NCBI GenBank assembly: GCA_050258735.1
Contig: JBLMZJ010000122.1
Span: 1 to 50,239, forward strand
Reading direction: 5' to 3'
From: Syntrophomonas_A sp050258735
GTDB taxonomy: Bacteria > Bacillota > Syntrophomonadia > Syntrophomonadales > Syntrophomonadaceae
Length of the DNA: 50,239 nucleotides
Numbering within the stretch: position 1 is the first letter of the stretch; each line of letters starts with the position of its first letter. The notes under the pieces are model-generated. The model had not been told where the DNA came from. It worked only from the letters and a program-made list of their open reading frames with translations, and searched no databases. A program made the translations under genes and the position numbers. Shown here in pieces: positions 1 through 9,500 of the stretch.

Positions 1-3000
1 AGTCTTGGAGGATGTCTGCCTGGCCTTCAACGAATCCATCACAATAATAGCCTAAAACAAGTGTCATAGTTTCCCCAGTCACACTGATTTGATCAAGATA
101 CAGATAACTTTCATAATCAGTACTCAAACTGATCCAATTATCTTCAGTACTATTGAAATGGGTATTGATTAATTCATAAATGGCTTTCCAACTTTCATCG
201 GACAGCGGGCCTCCCGTAGCCGTTAGAGTGCAGCTACCTGAAATCACATAGGGTTTGTCGATTAGGATACCATTTGGAAGCTCTGAATCTAAATGCATTA
301 TGGTATTTTCGAGTGTACGTTCTTCTTCCGAAAACAAACATTGATTATCAGCTAGATCTAGATAATCGCAGCTATAGCTAGGTTTCTCGAATTTCACCCT
401 TATGTCACACCCGTTGGGTACCCCGAGCGAATAGTTATTACCGTTATCATCGGTATTCAGACTGGTGAAGGTATAATTTATTACTTCCCATGGAGCCCAG
501 AGGTTGGAGGCTTCAACCTTTACGCCTGGCAAAGGTTGGTTGTCGCCATCGGTGACCAGACCGGTTATGGCAGCGCCGCCGTATACGACAGCAGACATGG
601 AGTTCGCATTTTCTGGAGCCGTTATAGGTATGCCGCCTACTATCAAGTTGGAAAATACATATTCACCACTGCCGAAATAAGTGACATAATACGCACCATC
701 TAAGTAATCAAAACTACCAAACGGCAACTGGGTAAAGCTGAGGGTAGTTGTGGTTCCCTCCTCGTCTTCCACATCTATTGTAAACTGGTCCGGGCCCAAA
801 CCGGTTATTGGGGCTTCGTCTTGATTTAATATGAATATATTTAAATCGGCATAGCCACAATCTGAGCCCGACACCGACCACACACTTATATCTGTTGATA
901 TTCCAGAAAGTGTCTCATAATTTATGGCAACTATATCCTGATCCTCCTGGGGTCCTATTCCATCAATATTTACCCTCAGGTAGAGCGTATAGTCATGCCC
1001 GTTGGGCAGGTTCAAACCGGAGAGGTCATCCGTTGCCCAGTTACTGTAATCGGCGGCATCAGCAAAAGGAATCAGGCAATCATCACTGCGGGTATCAACA
1101 TAGGTCTTGCCATTTATGGCGCTGTCAGCCCGGCTAAATCTGGGCATGACCCATTTATTCAAGGTATTGTTTTTGATGAACACGCCGCCGCCCAGGATGG
1201 TCTTGCCGTGACCGTTAGCGGTGCCCTCTATGCAGGTCAGTTGTGTTAATGTCGCATCATCAAGAAGTGAAGTGATCTCGCCGTAGCTTATCCCGGAAGA
1301 GCCGCTGCCGCTGACGGGATTGCCGCCGATCACTGCCGTTATGTTAGGTGCTACCGTCCAACTGGATATTGCCCCCGAACCGCCAACCGTCACTCCGGTG
1401 GCATTGACCGCCAGACTGCTTATGGAAACTCCATCGGCCAGATTCAGGCTGGTGCCGATAGCTGAAGATGCCAGATTTATTTGCCCGATGCAGCCGCTTT
1501 CGACTGCGATATTTATATTTGGAGATGAAATGCTGATGCTGGTAAAGTTGCCGCTGAATGTTATCTGGGCTCCGGAATCGACCAAGCCAGTCAAAACTTC
1601 TGAGAAGCCTGTGCCAGTAAGACCGCTGTCCTCTTGCAGTATGGCACCGGAATTGAGAGTCAGTGGTCCGATGGTTGTGGTCCCTTTGGCTACAATACGT
1701 ACGCTGTTGTTTTCCTTGTCAACAATAACTGTATACAGTTGACAGTCGATAACGTGAACGCTACAGGCTCCGCCGCCGTTTATGGTAGTCGTCCCCTGGA
1801 CCTTTACGTTTTGCAGGGTCACTTCGCCTTCACCGATGCTTGCGGCCAGGGTCAGGTTGCCGTTGATGATCATGTTTTGCAGGGTGACTCCGGCAGCGTT
1901 TATGATCGCTGTCCCGCTGATGGTCACTGGGGCAGCAGCACTTGCTCCCCCATAAGTCCCTGCTTTATCATAGGCTACATAGCTAATACCGCCATCGCTG
2001 CCGCCTGGATCAACGCCGGGAGTTTTATCGCCGTCTTTGGGACCGGGGTCTAACGCAATATCGGGAGTCTTTTCGTCCAGATCCTCGAGGTCCTGCTTAA
2101 GTTGTTCAATGACTTCCGGCTTTAGATCTATCCCTGCATCTTTCAGTGCGTCAATTACCGTTTGCACCGAGGTTTCAGCATTGACCTCCACCAGGACCTC
2201 GACGGCCCGGCTGGCATCCATTTGCAATGCGGTATTAACGATCCATGCTTCTTCGTTTTCCATGTCCGCTTTGTCTGCAGCGCTCATATCGCCCGTTTGA
2301 GGTGCGCTGTTCTCACTTGGAATGACCGCTTTGTCTCCGCCATTGACTGCTACATTTCCTGCGCTGCTGCTGGTATCAGCAGTACCGGACAGGCAGCATA
2401 CTTCACAGGTGCCATTTGGATTTACGCTTACTTTTATGAAGGTACCTCTTACGGCAGCTACGCCCCAGGGCATATCTACTTTCATTCTTACTTTTTTCTC
2501 TTGTGCGGTCTTGTACCAGGGTTGTGCTGCCGCTGCCAATTGCCTGAGGGGATCGCGGGAAGCCAGGCGTGAAGAGAGGCTGGTCTTAGCAGTATCGGTT
2601 TTGTTCTCGGTCTTGGTTGAAAGTGCAGCAAACAGGGTGCCCTTCTTGAGTTCAATATTCAAGAAATCTACGGCTACTCCGGGTGTCCCGTTCTGCTTGA
2701 TGTAGCTTTTACCGTCTGCCTTTTTGATGACGATCTCGCAGTTACCTTCCAACAGGTTTCCGCTGCCATCAGGAAACATCAATCTGGCCCTGCCGTCACT
2801 GCCGGTTTTGATAACGTCGGTTTCAAATATGTCAATGTCCTTGGTTAGTTTCTGGGTCTTATTATTTCTGATCAGGGTCACGTCGCCCTTTATCTCGGTC
2901 AATTTCCCGGTCAGTTTGACCTGGCTGAGAACAGGATCTTTGGTTAGAAGAATGGCTAATGCCCGTGCCAGGTCACTGCGGGTCATAGCGGCATCCGGGT

Positions 3001-3550
3001 ATATCTGCTTTCCATCCGAAGACAGTTGTATCATATCCAGGGAAAGTGCGGTGGCCATTTCTGGTGCTGCCCAATGCTGGCTGTTCATATCCTGCAGGGC
3101 AGGGAGCGCGGCTCTTTCTTTTTGGGTGCAGATACGCATGATAAGGCTCACGGCTTGAGCGCGGGTAAACTTGTTATCGGGTTTGTAGGTGCCATCTGAA
3201 AAGCCCTTGAGATATCCGGCTTTAGATGCTGCATCAATGTAGGAAACAGCCCAGTACCCGGCAGGTACATCTTTAAAATCTGTATTCTCTATTGCCGGGG
3301 TCTTCAGCGCGGCGGCCTTGCAGATTATCACTGCCGCCTGAGCACGGGTAAGCCCATCCCGGGGATGGTAAGTGCCATCGGGGAAACCTGAGATGATCCC
3401 TTTACTCGCCACAAAATTTATGTACGGGCCGTTTTGATCCCCGGCGGTAACGCCACTAAACTTTTCCGCCGCCAGGAGCTCTCCCCCTATACAAAATACA
3501 AAGGCCATCAGTAAAAACATTATTACAACAATCTTTTGTCGCCGTTTCAT
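1..3550 (-). CDS. SLH/FecR/beta-helix surface protein, copy A (C-terminus outside window)
   Basis: The frame is open from an ATG at 3550 down to base 1 with no stop, so about 1183 codons are seen and the C-terminus is missing. It begins with a signal peptide (charged MKRRQK, then a hydrophobic stretch ending near LLAAEK). Three S-layer homology repeats follow (about residues 30-205), then a FecR-like beta domain (about 215-415) and a repetitive beta-helix-like region with many TING/TLQN turns. SLH repeats normally tether proteins to cell-wall polysaccharide, so an envelope location is expected; the ligand is unknown. The first ~855 codons are almost identical to the next gene; beyond that the Ig/CnaB-like region is only distantly similar. 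The ATG lies 6 bases after a run of seven G, part of its ribosome binding site. No function beyond surface anchoring can be assigned. Confidence 0.9.
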   Translation of the reverse strand, partial: MKRRQKIVVIMFLLMAFVFCIGGELLAAEKFSGVTAGDQNGPYINFVASKGIISGFPDGTYHPRDGLTRAQAAVIICKAAALKTPAIENTDFKDVPAGYWAVSYIDAASKAGYLKGFSDGTYKPDNKFTRAQAVSLIMRICTQKERAALPALQDMNSQHWAAPEMATALSLDMIQLSSDGKQIYPDAAMTRSDLARALAILLTKDPVLSQVKLTGKLTEIKGDVTLIRNNKTQKLTKDIDIFETDVIKTGSDGRARLMFPDGSGNLLEGNCEIVIKKADGKSYIKQNGTPGVAVDFLNIELKKGTLFAALSTKTENKTDTAKTSLSSRLASRDPLRQLAAAAQPWYKTAQEKKVRMKVDMPWGVAAVRGTFIKVSVNPNGTCEVCCLSGTADTSSSAGNVAVNGGDKAVIPSENSAPQTGDMSAADKADMENEEAWIVNTALQMDASRAVEVLVEVNAETSVQTVIDALKDAGIDLKPEVIEQLKQDLEDLDEKTPDIALDPGPKDGDKTPGVDPGGSDGGISYVAYDKAGTYGGASAAAPVTISGTAIINAAGVTLQNMIINGNLTLAASIGEGEVTLQNVKVQGTTTINGGGACSVHVIDCQLYTVIVDKENNSVRIVAKGTTTIGPLTLNSGAILQEDSGLTGTGFSEVLTGLVDSGAQITFSGNFTSISISSPNINIAVESGCIGQINLASSAIGTSLNLADGVSISSLAVNATGVTVGGSGAISSWTVAPNITAVIGGNPVSGSGSSGISYGEITSLLDDATLTQLTCIEGTANGHGKTILGGGVFIKNNTLNKWVMPRFSRADSAINGKTYVDTRSDDCLIPFADAADYSNWATDDLSGLNLPNGHDYTLYLRVNIDGIGPQEDQDIVAINYETLSGISTDISVWSVSGSDCGYADLNIFILNQDEAPITGLGPDQFTIDVEDEEGTTTTLSFTQLPFGSFDYLDGAYYVTYFGSGEYVFSNLIVGGIPITAPENANSMSAVVYGGAAITGLVTDGDNQPLPGVKVEASNLWAPWEVINYTFTSLNTDDNGNNYSLGVPNGCDIRVKFEKPSYSCDYLDLADNQCLFSEEERTLENTIMHLDSELPNGILIDKPYVISGSCTLTATGGPLSDESWKAIYELINTHFNSTEDNWISLSTDYESYLYLDQISVTGETMTLVLGYYCDGFVEGQADILQD
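989..3550 (-). repeat. Long tandem duplication, unit A
   Basis: From about 989 to the start codon at 3550 this is nearly identical, base for base, to 5821-8385. The offset is 4835 near the start codon and 4832 after one in-frame indel near 2045/6880. The identity stops abruptly near the codons for the LNLPNGHDY segment. Ribosome binding sites are also alike, including the G7 run. Confidence 0.9.
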
Positions 3551-3640
3551 GTATAACCCCCCCGAGTTTTTTCACCCTTGCTTTCTGCTATATCATAATC
3601 GCAATAATTTTCGCTCAGGTATAGGTTTTCCCCTGGCCTG

Positions 3641-3667
3641 AAGCGCCGGTAATGAGGGCCGGCGCTT
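3641..3667 (-). terminator. Hairpin between the two SLH genes
   Basis: AAGCGCCGG at 3641-3649 pairs perfectly with CCGGCGCTT at 3659-3667 around a 9-base loop. It lies 18 bases after the stop of copy B and before copy A, so it may terminate or partly terminate copy B. There is no clear U-run on the minus strand, so readthrough is possible. Confidence 0.5.
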
Positions 3668-3684
3668 TCCGGCGCGGCTAGACT

Positions 3685-6600
3685 TTATGGAAGCATAAGA
3701 GACATAGCATGCAGGAATCCATCCTGACCTTTAATGAGCAGGTATGGGGATGATGAACCTTCTATTGCTGTTATTCCTTCTATTGCCATGGTGCACTTGC
3801 CTGCAGCTACGGGGGTAGAGAACTGTTTCATATTCACTGGGATCCCATTCAGAATCAAATTCTCTGGTGCAACCCATGCGCCATTTTCATATGAGCTGAT
3901 GGTAGCCTTGTTTAATGGACCGCTGGTATAGAGCAACGCCGGATATCCATTGCACCAAGATAGCAATTGCACTGGAGATGCTCCAGCCGTGAGCCCCGGG
4001 CTTATGCCATTACCTTCCCACTCACCACTTGAATCATTATAGCAATAGTCCATCACCGTTATATTCTTAGCTGCATCTACGTAAGCCACCAATACGTCAT
4101 CAGCTGAGGCAAGCATAGATAATCCATAATCAGGATCAAAACTTATTGGCTGACCGGCAACTATGTCCTGCAGACCATCACCATAGCGTTTCAAGAATAG
4201 ACTCCCACTATTGTCAACGAAAGACAAATATAATTTATCGAAACCACCGATTTCCAGGTTCAAGGCCTGCAGGCTTTGGTCTCCCTCGTAAAATCCGTCT
4301 GCCAGTGTCGACCAATATCCTCCTTCACCACCATACACATAAGACATTACGCTGCCATAGTAGCTGGTCCCGTAGACTTCATCGAACAAAGTCTCCTGGT
4401 AAGCTAAAATGGGATGATCTCCTCCTTCATCTGAACCAATAGTTGCATCGAAAAGGTTGACAGTAGCTCCTCCCTCTACTGGCGTGCCCAGATCAGACCA
4501 GCTGCCGCCTTGGAATTTCATCATTCTCAGACCGCCATCGCTGCCCAGCAGGGCGGCATGCATATTAATCCCCGCCAGAACTTTGATGTCCTGGCAGTCA
4601 GTCCACTCAAGCGGCTGTATATCTGGTGTTGGTGCTGTCACATCATTCCAACTTGATTCACCTTCCCCCATTGCGAAGGATTTGATGTGTGCTGCACCAT
4701 TGGCATCACAGTAAGCAGTATACGGCATTAAGACCGATATTCCTCCGGAGAAGGCCTGCCCCAGCTGCCCTTCTCCAAGGTAGGTCCAGTAGGTATGGGT
4801 TCTGATCACGATGTCATTCTCTGCTTGATTGCCCGCCCGGTCTACCACCAGGTAAGCCGGGATCACAAAATCATCATTGATAGCAGCTGCTAGCCCCTCA
4901 TACGTGTAGGTCAAAACCATACTTCTACCGTCAAGGCTGATAGTATACCACAGGCATTCAGGATCAGCGTCTATCCAGGGCGTTTCTTCCATTCCAGCCT
5001 CTTCGATCCAGGTGTTTGATTTGATCATTTCAAATATATCGTTCCAGCTCTCATCGGACAGCGGACCTCCGGTAACCATCAGTAATAGTTCTGTAAAGCT
5101 TTCATCACCTCTATCTACTGCTATATCAATGGGAGGAAAATTATCTTCAACCATAGTGGCATCCTGCGTATAAGTTCCAACCGCTTCGCTGCCCCACACA
5201 GAAGGGTCGGTATAGAAACCAGTTTTTTCAAATACGATCGTTAGCGGATAACCAGTCGGTACTCTGAGCGAATAAAAACCATCATTATCTGTAGTGGTAT
5301 AATTAATAACCATAATCACGGGGGCGTCAGTAAATGCTGCCGATACCCTTACACCGGCCATGGGCTGGCCTCCAGTATCGCAAATCGTTCCGTTCAGGAT
5401 GGAGCCGCCGCTTATGGTGATGGTTTCAGAGCAGCTTTCATCAATATTTATAGGTACGCCTCCCACTTTGAGCCCGGAAAAGGTATATTCGCCATCACCA
5501 ATATATGATATTCCATAGAACCCGTCGCGGTCGTTGAAGTAGAAAGCTCCAAATGGCAGCTGGGCAGCGCTGATGGTTTGAGGAGGTGAGGCCCCTTCCG
5601 CCACCTGGAATACGAACTGGTCAGCGCTCAATCCAGATACCGGATTTCCAAGGCTGTCAGCTACCATTACCTCGATCTCAGCCATACCATCATCATAATT
5701 TCCTGCTAACCATGTGCTGTTTTCTATGGAAACGTCTGGATGGTGCTCAAAGTATATAGCCACCCGATCCTGATCATCCTTGATTACGTCACCTTCAAGG
5801 ACCATTCGCAGGTAAATGATATAGTCATGCCCGTTGGGCAGGTTCAAACCGGAAAGGTCATCCGTCGTCCAGATACTGTAATCGGCGGCATCAGCAAAAG
5901 GAATCAGGCAATCATCACTACGGGTGTCGACATAGGTCTTGCCGTTTATGGTACCATCAGCCCGGCTGTATCTGGGCATGACCCATTTTTCCAAGGTGTC
6001 ATTATAGATAAACACGCCGCCGCCCAGGATGGTCTTGCCACGGCCGTCAGCCGTGCCCTCTATGCAGGTCAGTTCCGTTAACGCAGCAGCATCCAGAAGC
6101 GAAGTGATCTCGCCGTAGCTTATGCCGCAAGAGCCGCTGCCGCTGACGGGACTGCCGCCGATCACTGCCGTTATGCCTTGCGCTACGTTCCAGGAGGTTA
6201 TTGCCCCCGAACCGCCAACTGTCACTCCGGTGGCATTGACCGCCAGACTGCTTATGGAAACCCCATCGGCCAGATTCAGGCTGGTGCCGATAGCTGAAGA
6301 TGCTAGATTTATTTGTCCGATACTGCCGCTTTCGACTGCGATATTTATTTTTGGAGATGAAATGCTGATGCTGGTAAAGTTGCCACTGAATGTTATCTGG
6401 GCTCCGGAATCAATCAAGCCAGTCAAGACTTCTGAGAAGCCTGTGCCAGTAAGACCGCTGTCCTCCTGCAGTATGGCACCGGAATTGAGAGTCAGGGGGC
6501 CGATAGTGGTGGTCCCCTTGGCTACAATGCGTACGCTGTTGTTTTCCTTGTCAACGATAACTGTATACAGTTGACAATCGATAACATGAACGCTGCAGGC

Positions 6601-8385
6601 TCCACCCCCGTTTATGGTAGTCGTCCCCTGGACCTTTACGTTTTGCAGGGTCACTTCATCTTCACCTATACTTGCGGCCAGGGTCAGGTTGCCGTTTATG
6701 ATCATGTTTTGCAGGGTGACTCCGGCAGCATTTATAATCGCTGTCCCGTTGATGGTTACTGGGGCAGCAGCACTTGCTCCCCCATAAGTCCCTGCTTTAT
6801 CATAGGCTACATAGCTAATACCGCCATCGCCGCCGCCTGGATCAGGACCGGGCGTTTTGCCGCCGTCTTTGGAGTCTGCGTCCTTTAAATCAATATCAGG
6901 AGTCTTTTCGTCCAGATCCTCGAGGTCCTGCTTAAGTTGTTCGATGACTTCCGGCTTTAGATCTATCCCTGCATCTTTCAGTGCGTCAATTACCGTTTGC
7001 ACCGATGTTTCAGCATTGACCTCCACCAGGACCTCGACGGCCCGGCTGGCATCCATCTGCAATGCGGTATTAACGATCCATGCTTCTTCGTTTTCCATGT
7101 CCGCTTTGTCTGCAGCGCTCATATCACCCGTTTGAGGTGCGCTGTCCTCACTTTGAATGACCGCTTTGTCTCCGCCATTGACTGCTACATTTCCTGCGCT
7201 GCTGCTGGTATCAGCAGTACCGGACAGGCAGCATACTTCACAGGTGCCATCTTGGTTTACACTTACTTTTATGAAGGTACCTCTTACGGCGGCTACGCCC
7301 CAGGGCATATCTACTTTCATTCTTACCTTTTTCTCTTGTGCGGTCTTGTACCAGGGTTGTGCTGCCGCTGCCAATTGCCTGAGGGGATCGCGGGAAGCCA
7401 GGCGTGAAGATAGGCTGGTCTTGGCAGTATCTGCTTTGTTCTCGGTTTTGGTTGAAAGTGCAGCAAACAGGGTGCCCTTCTTGAGTTCAATATTCAAGAA
7501 ATCTACGGCTACCCCAGGTGTTCCGTTCTGCTTGATGTAGCTTTTACCGTCTGCTTTTTTGATGACGATTTCGCAGTTAGCTTCCAACAGGTTTCCGCTG
7601 CCATCGGGAAACACTAATCTGGCCCTGCCGTCACTACCGGTTTTGATAACATCGGTTTCAAATATTTCGATGTCCTTGGTTAGTCTCTGGGTCTTATTAT
7701 TTCTGATCAGGGTCACTTCACCCTTTATCTCGGTCAATTTCCCGGTCAGTTTGACCTGGCTGAGAACAGGATCTTTGGTCAGAAGAATAGCTAATGCCCG
7801 CGCCAGATCACTGCGGGTCATATCGGCATCCGGGTATATCTGCTTTCCATCCGAAGAGAGTTGTATCATATCTAGGGAAAGTGCGGTGGCCATTTCTGGT
7901 GCTGCCCAGTGCTGGCTGTTCATATCCTGCAGGGGAGGGAGCGCGGCTCTTTCTTTTTGGGTGCAAATACGCATGATAAGGCTCACGGCTTGAGCGCGGG
8001 TAAACTTATTGTCAGGTTTGTAGGTGCCGTCTGAAAAGCCCTTGAGATATCCGGCTTTAGATGCTGCATCAATATAGGAAATGGCCCAGTACCCGGCAGG
8101 TACATCTTTAAAATTCGTATTCTCTATTGCCGGGGTCTTCAACCCAGCGGCCTTGCAGATTATCACTGCCGCCTGAGCTCGGGTAAGCCCATCCCGGGGA
8201 TGGTAAGTACCGTCAGGGAAACCTGTGATGATCCCTTTACTCGCCACAAAATTTATGTACGGGCCATTTGGATCCCCGGCGGTAACATCACTAAACTTCT
8301 CTGCCGCCAGCAGCTCTCCCCCTATACTAAATACAAAGGCCATCAGTAAAAACATCATCACTGCAATCTTTTGTCGCCGTACCAT
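3685..8385 (-). CDS. SLH/FecR/beta-helix surface protein, copy B
   Basis: A complete 1566-residue secreted protein. Residues 1-28 form a signal peptide. SLH repeats lie at about 30-82 (with GFPDGTYHPRDGLTRAQAA), 91-143 (GFSDGTYKPDNKFTRAQAV) and 152-205. A FecR-like domain spans about 219-415, including MPWGVAAVRGTF and a Cys-rich CEVCC stretch. A beta-helix-like repeat region lies at about 525-780, then Ig/CnaB-like segments (GTICDTGGQPMAGVRV) and a C-terminal region with repeated aromatic motifs resembling a beta-propeller. SLH anchoring to the cell wall is established for the family; FecR domains usually sense or relay signals at membranes, so their place here is unexplained. The start has a G7-containing ribosome binding site 6 bases upstream. 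It is the tandem paralogue of copy A. Confidence 0.92.
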   Translation of the reverse strand: MVRRQKIAVMMFLLMAFVFSIGGELLAAEKFSDVTAGDPNGPYINFVASKGIITGFPDGTYHPRDGLTRAQAAVIICKAAGLKTPAIENTNFKDVPAGYWAISYIDAASKAGYLKGFSDGTYKPDNKFTRAQAVSLIMRICTQKERAALPPLQDMNSQHWAAPEMATALSLDMIQLSSDGKQIYPDADMTRSDLARALAILLTKDPVLSQVKLTGKLTEIKGEVTLIRNNKTQRLTKDIEIFETDVIKTGSDGRARLVFPDGSGNLLEANCEIVIKKADGKSYIKQNGTPGVAVDFLNIELKKGTLFAALSTKTENKADTAKTSLSSRLASRDPLRQLAAAAQPWYKTAQEKKVRMKVDMPWGVAAVRGTFIKVSVNQDGTCEVCCLSGTADTSSSAGNVAVNGGDKAVIQSEDSAPQTGDMSAADKADMENEEAWIVNTALQMDASRAVEVLVEVNAETSVQTVIDALKDAGIDLKPEVIEQLKQDLEDLDEKTPDIDLKDADSKDGGKTPGPDPGGGDGGISYVAYDKAGTYGGASAAAPVTINGTAIINAAGVTLQNMIINGNLTLAASIGEDEVTLQNVKVQGTTTINGGGACSVHVIDCQLYTVIVDKENNSVRIVAKGTTTIGPLTLNSGAILQEDSGLTGTGFSEVLTGLIDSGAQITFSGNFTSISISSPKINIAVESGSIGQINLASSAIGTSLNLADGVSISSLAVNATGVTVGGSGAITSWNVAQGITAVIGGSPVSGSGSCGISYGEITSLLDAAALTELTCIEGTADGRGKTILGGGVFIYNDTLEKWVMPRYSRADGTINGKTYVDTRSDDCLIPFADAADYSIWTTDDLSGLNLPNGHDYIIYLRMVLEGDVIKDDQDRVAIYFEHHPDVSIENSTWLAGNYDDGMAEIEVMVADSLGNPVSGLSADQFVFQVAEGASPPQTISAAQLPFGAFYFNDRDGFYGISYIGDGEYTFSGLKVGGVPINIDESCSETITISGGSILNGTICDTGGQPMAGVRVSAAFTDAPVIMVINYTTTDNDGFYSLRVPTGYPLTIVFEKTGFYTDPSVWGSEAVGTYTQDATMVEDNFPPIDIAVDRGDESFTELLLMVTGGPLSDESWNDIFEMIKSNTWIEEAGMEETPWIDADPECLWYTISLDGRSMVLTYTYEGLAAAINDDFVIPAYLVVDRAGNQAENDIVIRTHTYWTYLGEGQLGQAFSGGISVLMPYTAYCDANGAAHIKSFAMGEGESSWNDVTAPTPDIQPLEWTDCQDIKVLAGINMHAALLGSDGGLRMMKFQGGSWSDLGTPVEGGATVNLFDATIGSDEGGDHPILAYQETLFDEVYGTSYYGSVMSYVYGGEGGYWSTLADGFYEGDQSLQALNLEIGGFDKLYLSFVDNSGSLFLKRYGDGLQDIVAGQPISFDPDYGLSMLASADDVLVAYVDAAKNITVMDYCYNDSSGEWEGNGISPGLTAGASPVQLLSWCNGYPALLYTSGPLNKATISSYENGAWVAPENLILNGIPVNMKQFSTPVAAGKCTMAIEGITAIEGSSSPYLLIKGQDGFLHAMSLMLP
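5821..8385 (-). repeat. Long tandem duplication, unit B
   Basis: This is the second copy of the ~2.56 kb duplicated block covering SLH repeats, FecR domain and beta-helix region. Differences are scattered single bases, many silent, so both copies appear to be kept under selection or homogenised by recombination. Confidence 0.9.
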
Positions 8386-8558
8386 GAATAACCCCCCCGT
8401 TTTATTGTTAAGGCAACTTTTATTCTAAGTCGTTTTTCCTTAATAAATATTTATAGGCAAACTATTCCTAATAAATAATTCTTTATAGCGCCATCTCATT
8501 CCTGCATAAATAAAATATTTACTTGCGAATTATTAAAAGCCGTAATTATTACGTGCTT

Positions 8559-8753
8559 TCAAAACTGACTCCGGAACAGGAAATGAGCCGCGGAGGTAGC
8601 GATCCCCCCCAGATCCAAAGCAAAGGCGATAATAATAACGGCTACCAGTATCCCGATCAGGTTGTTGCGGGTACGCTGCCATTCTATTTTCTGTTCTTCT
8701 TTTTTCCGTCGAGTTGAAACGGCATGAGGATCATGACGTGGCCTGACCGGCAT
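8559..8753 (-). CDS. Small single-span membrane protein
   Basis: A 64-residue protein with a basic, polar N-terminal half (RRKKEEQKIEWQRTR) and one hydrophobic helix (about residues 30-50, LIGILVAVIIIAFALDLGGI). Charge distribution suggests an N-in orientation. The ATG at 8753 is preceded by a purine-rich AAGGGGAAG site. It lies upstream of the SLH genes on the same strand, separated by about 170 AT-rich bases that hold nothing else I can identify apart from the short palindrome CGTAATAATTACG just after the stop. I do not recognise a family. Confidence 0.6.
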   Translation of the reverse strand: MPVRPRHDPHAVSTRRKKEEQKIEWQRTRNNLIGILVAVIIIAFALDLGGIATSAAHFLFRSQF

Positions 8754-8866
8754 TCCATCTTCCCCTTTCTAATTCGGTCTATGAAGATATTTTAGCATTT
8801 TTGGAAAACATATCGATATACTCTTTAGTTGTCATATAAGCATAGTTCACGGATGATGCGAAACTG

Positions 8867-8895
8867 TTGTAAAAGGCAGGATAAACCATTAAAAT
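8867..8895 (+). promoter_or_regulatory. Probable sigma-A promoter for the 8944 gene
   Basis: TTGTAA (8867-8872), a 17-base spacer, then TAAAAT (8890-8895), about 50 bases before the 8944 start codon. Confidence 0.5.
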
Positions 8896-8943
8896 TTATG
8901 CAATACCTTTTCAATTAAGAAGTAACTGAAGGAGTGGATCAAA

Positions 8944-9366
8944 ATGCAGGAGGTCCCGGCATTCAAATTAGTATTTGTCGAACAAAAAGATTTTCTTTTA
9001 CTTCCCAACGTTATGTCAATAAAGGTTGTCCAACACCTCTATGATGTTCTGTTTCAGTATGCTATCACTGAAGAACATGAGGAAAAACTCAAAAAGTTCA
9101 TTGGCAGGATGGAAGCACATATCAAGACCAAGACTAGAACTCCTTTTGCTATGCCGTTGGCCGATCTCGAGTTTCTTGATGAAGGATTGGAGGAACTCCG
9201 GTTGCTCAATTGGATGCAGGAGAAACTGTCCATCTTTGAGATCGCCCTGGAGGATGCCTCTAAACTTGACGACGTTATGGAAATGCTGGGGAATATTATG
9301 ATCTTGAGCCGTGTCGCAGATACGGATCAGATCCTGGTCTTCCCACAGGGGATCACCGTATATTAA
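8944..9366 (+). CDS. Conserved-looking hypothetical cytoplasmic protein
   Basis: A 140-residue soluble protein with a good GAAGGAG site before its ATG. It is mostly predicted helix, acidic in the C-terminal half, with no transmembrane segment, Cys cluster or nucleotide-binding motif. The order is a short N-terminal strand (FKLVFVEQKDF), a helical middle with paired Glu/Lys residues suggesting a coiled coil (about 45-75), and a leucine-rich helical end. It precedes rubrerythrin by 134 bases on the same strand, so a link to oxidative stress is possible but only by position. I do not recognise the family. Confidence 0.75.
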   Translation: MQEVPAFKLVFVEQKDFLLLPNVMSIKVVQHLYDVLFQYAITEEHEEKLKKFIGRMEAHIKTKTRTPFAMPLADLEFLDEGLEELRLLNWMQEKLSIFEIALEDASKLDDVMEMLGNIMILSRVADTDQILVFPQGITVY

Positions 9367-9500
9367 GCACCCGACTGCCTTCCTGGATAAGCGGTCAGTA
9401 TCATGGGAGGAAATCCCCCTGTTAGATCCTATTGCTGCAATGCCGGGATCCTCCTGTACAGGGTGTTTAATAGAATAATAAATTAGGGGAGGTAATTTAG

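Noticed and set aside
1730..6569. TGTATACA inside both SLH genes as further nitrogen-type boxes
   Set aside because: They lie in coding sequence at 1730-1737 and 6562-6569, duplicated with the gene, and have no promoter at the expected distance.
895..8428. Many plus-strand open frames opposite the SLH genes
   Set aside because: They are antisense shadows of the duplicated minus-strand genes, repeat at the same offset in both copies, have biased Ser/Pro composition and lack ribosome binding sites.
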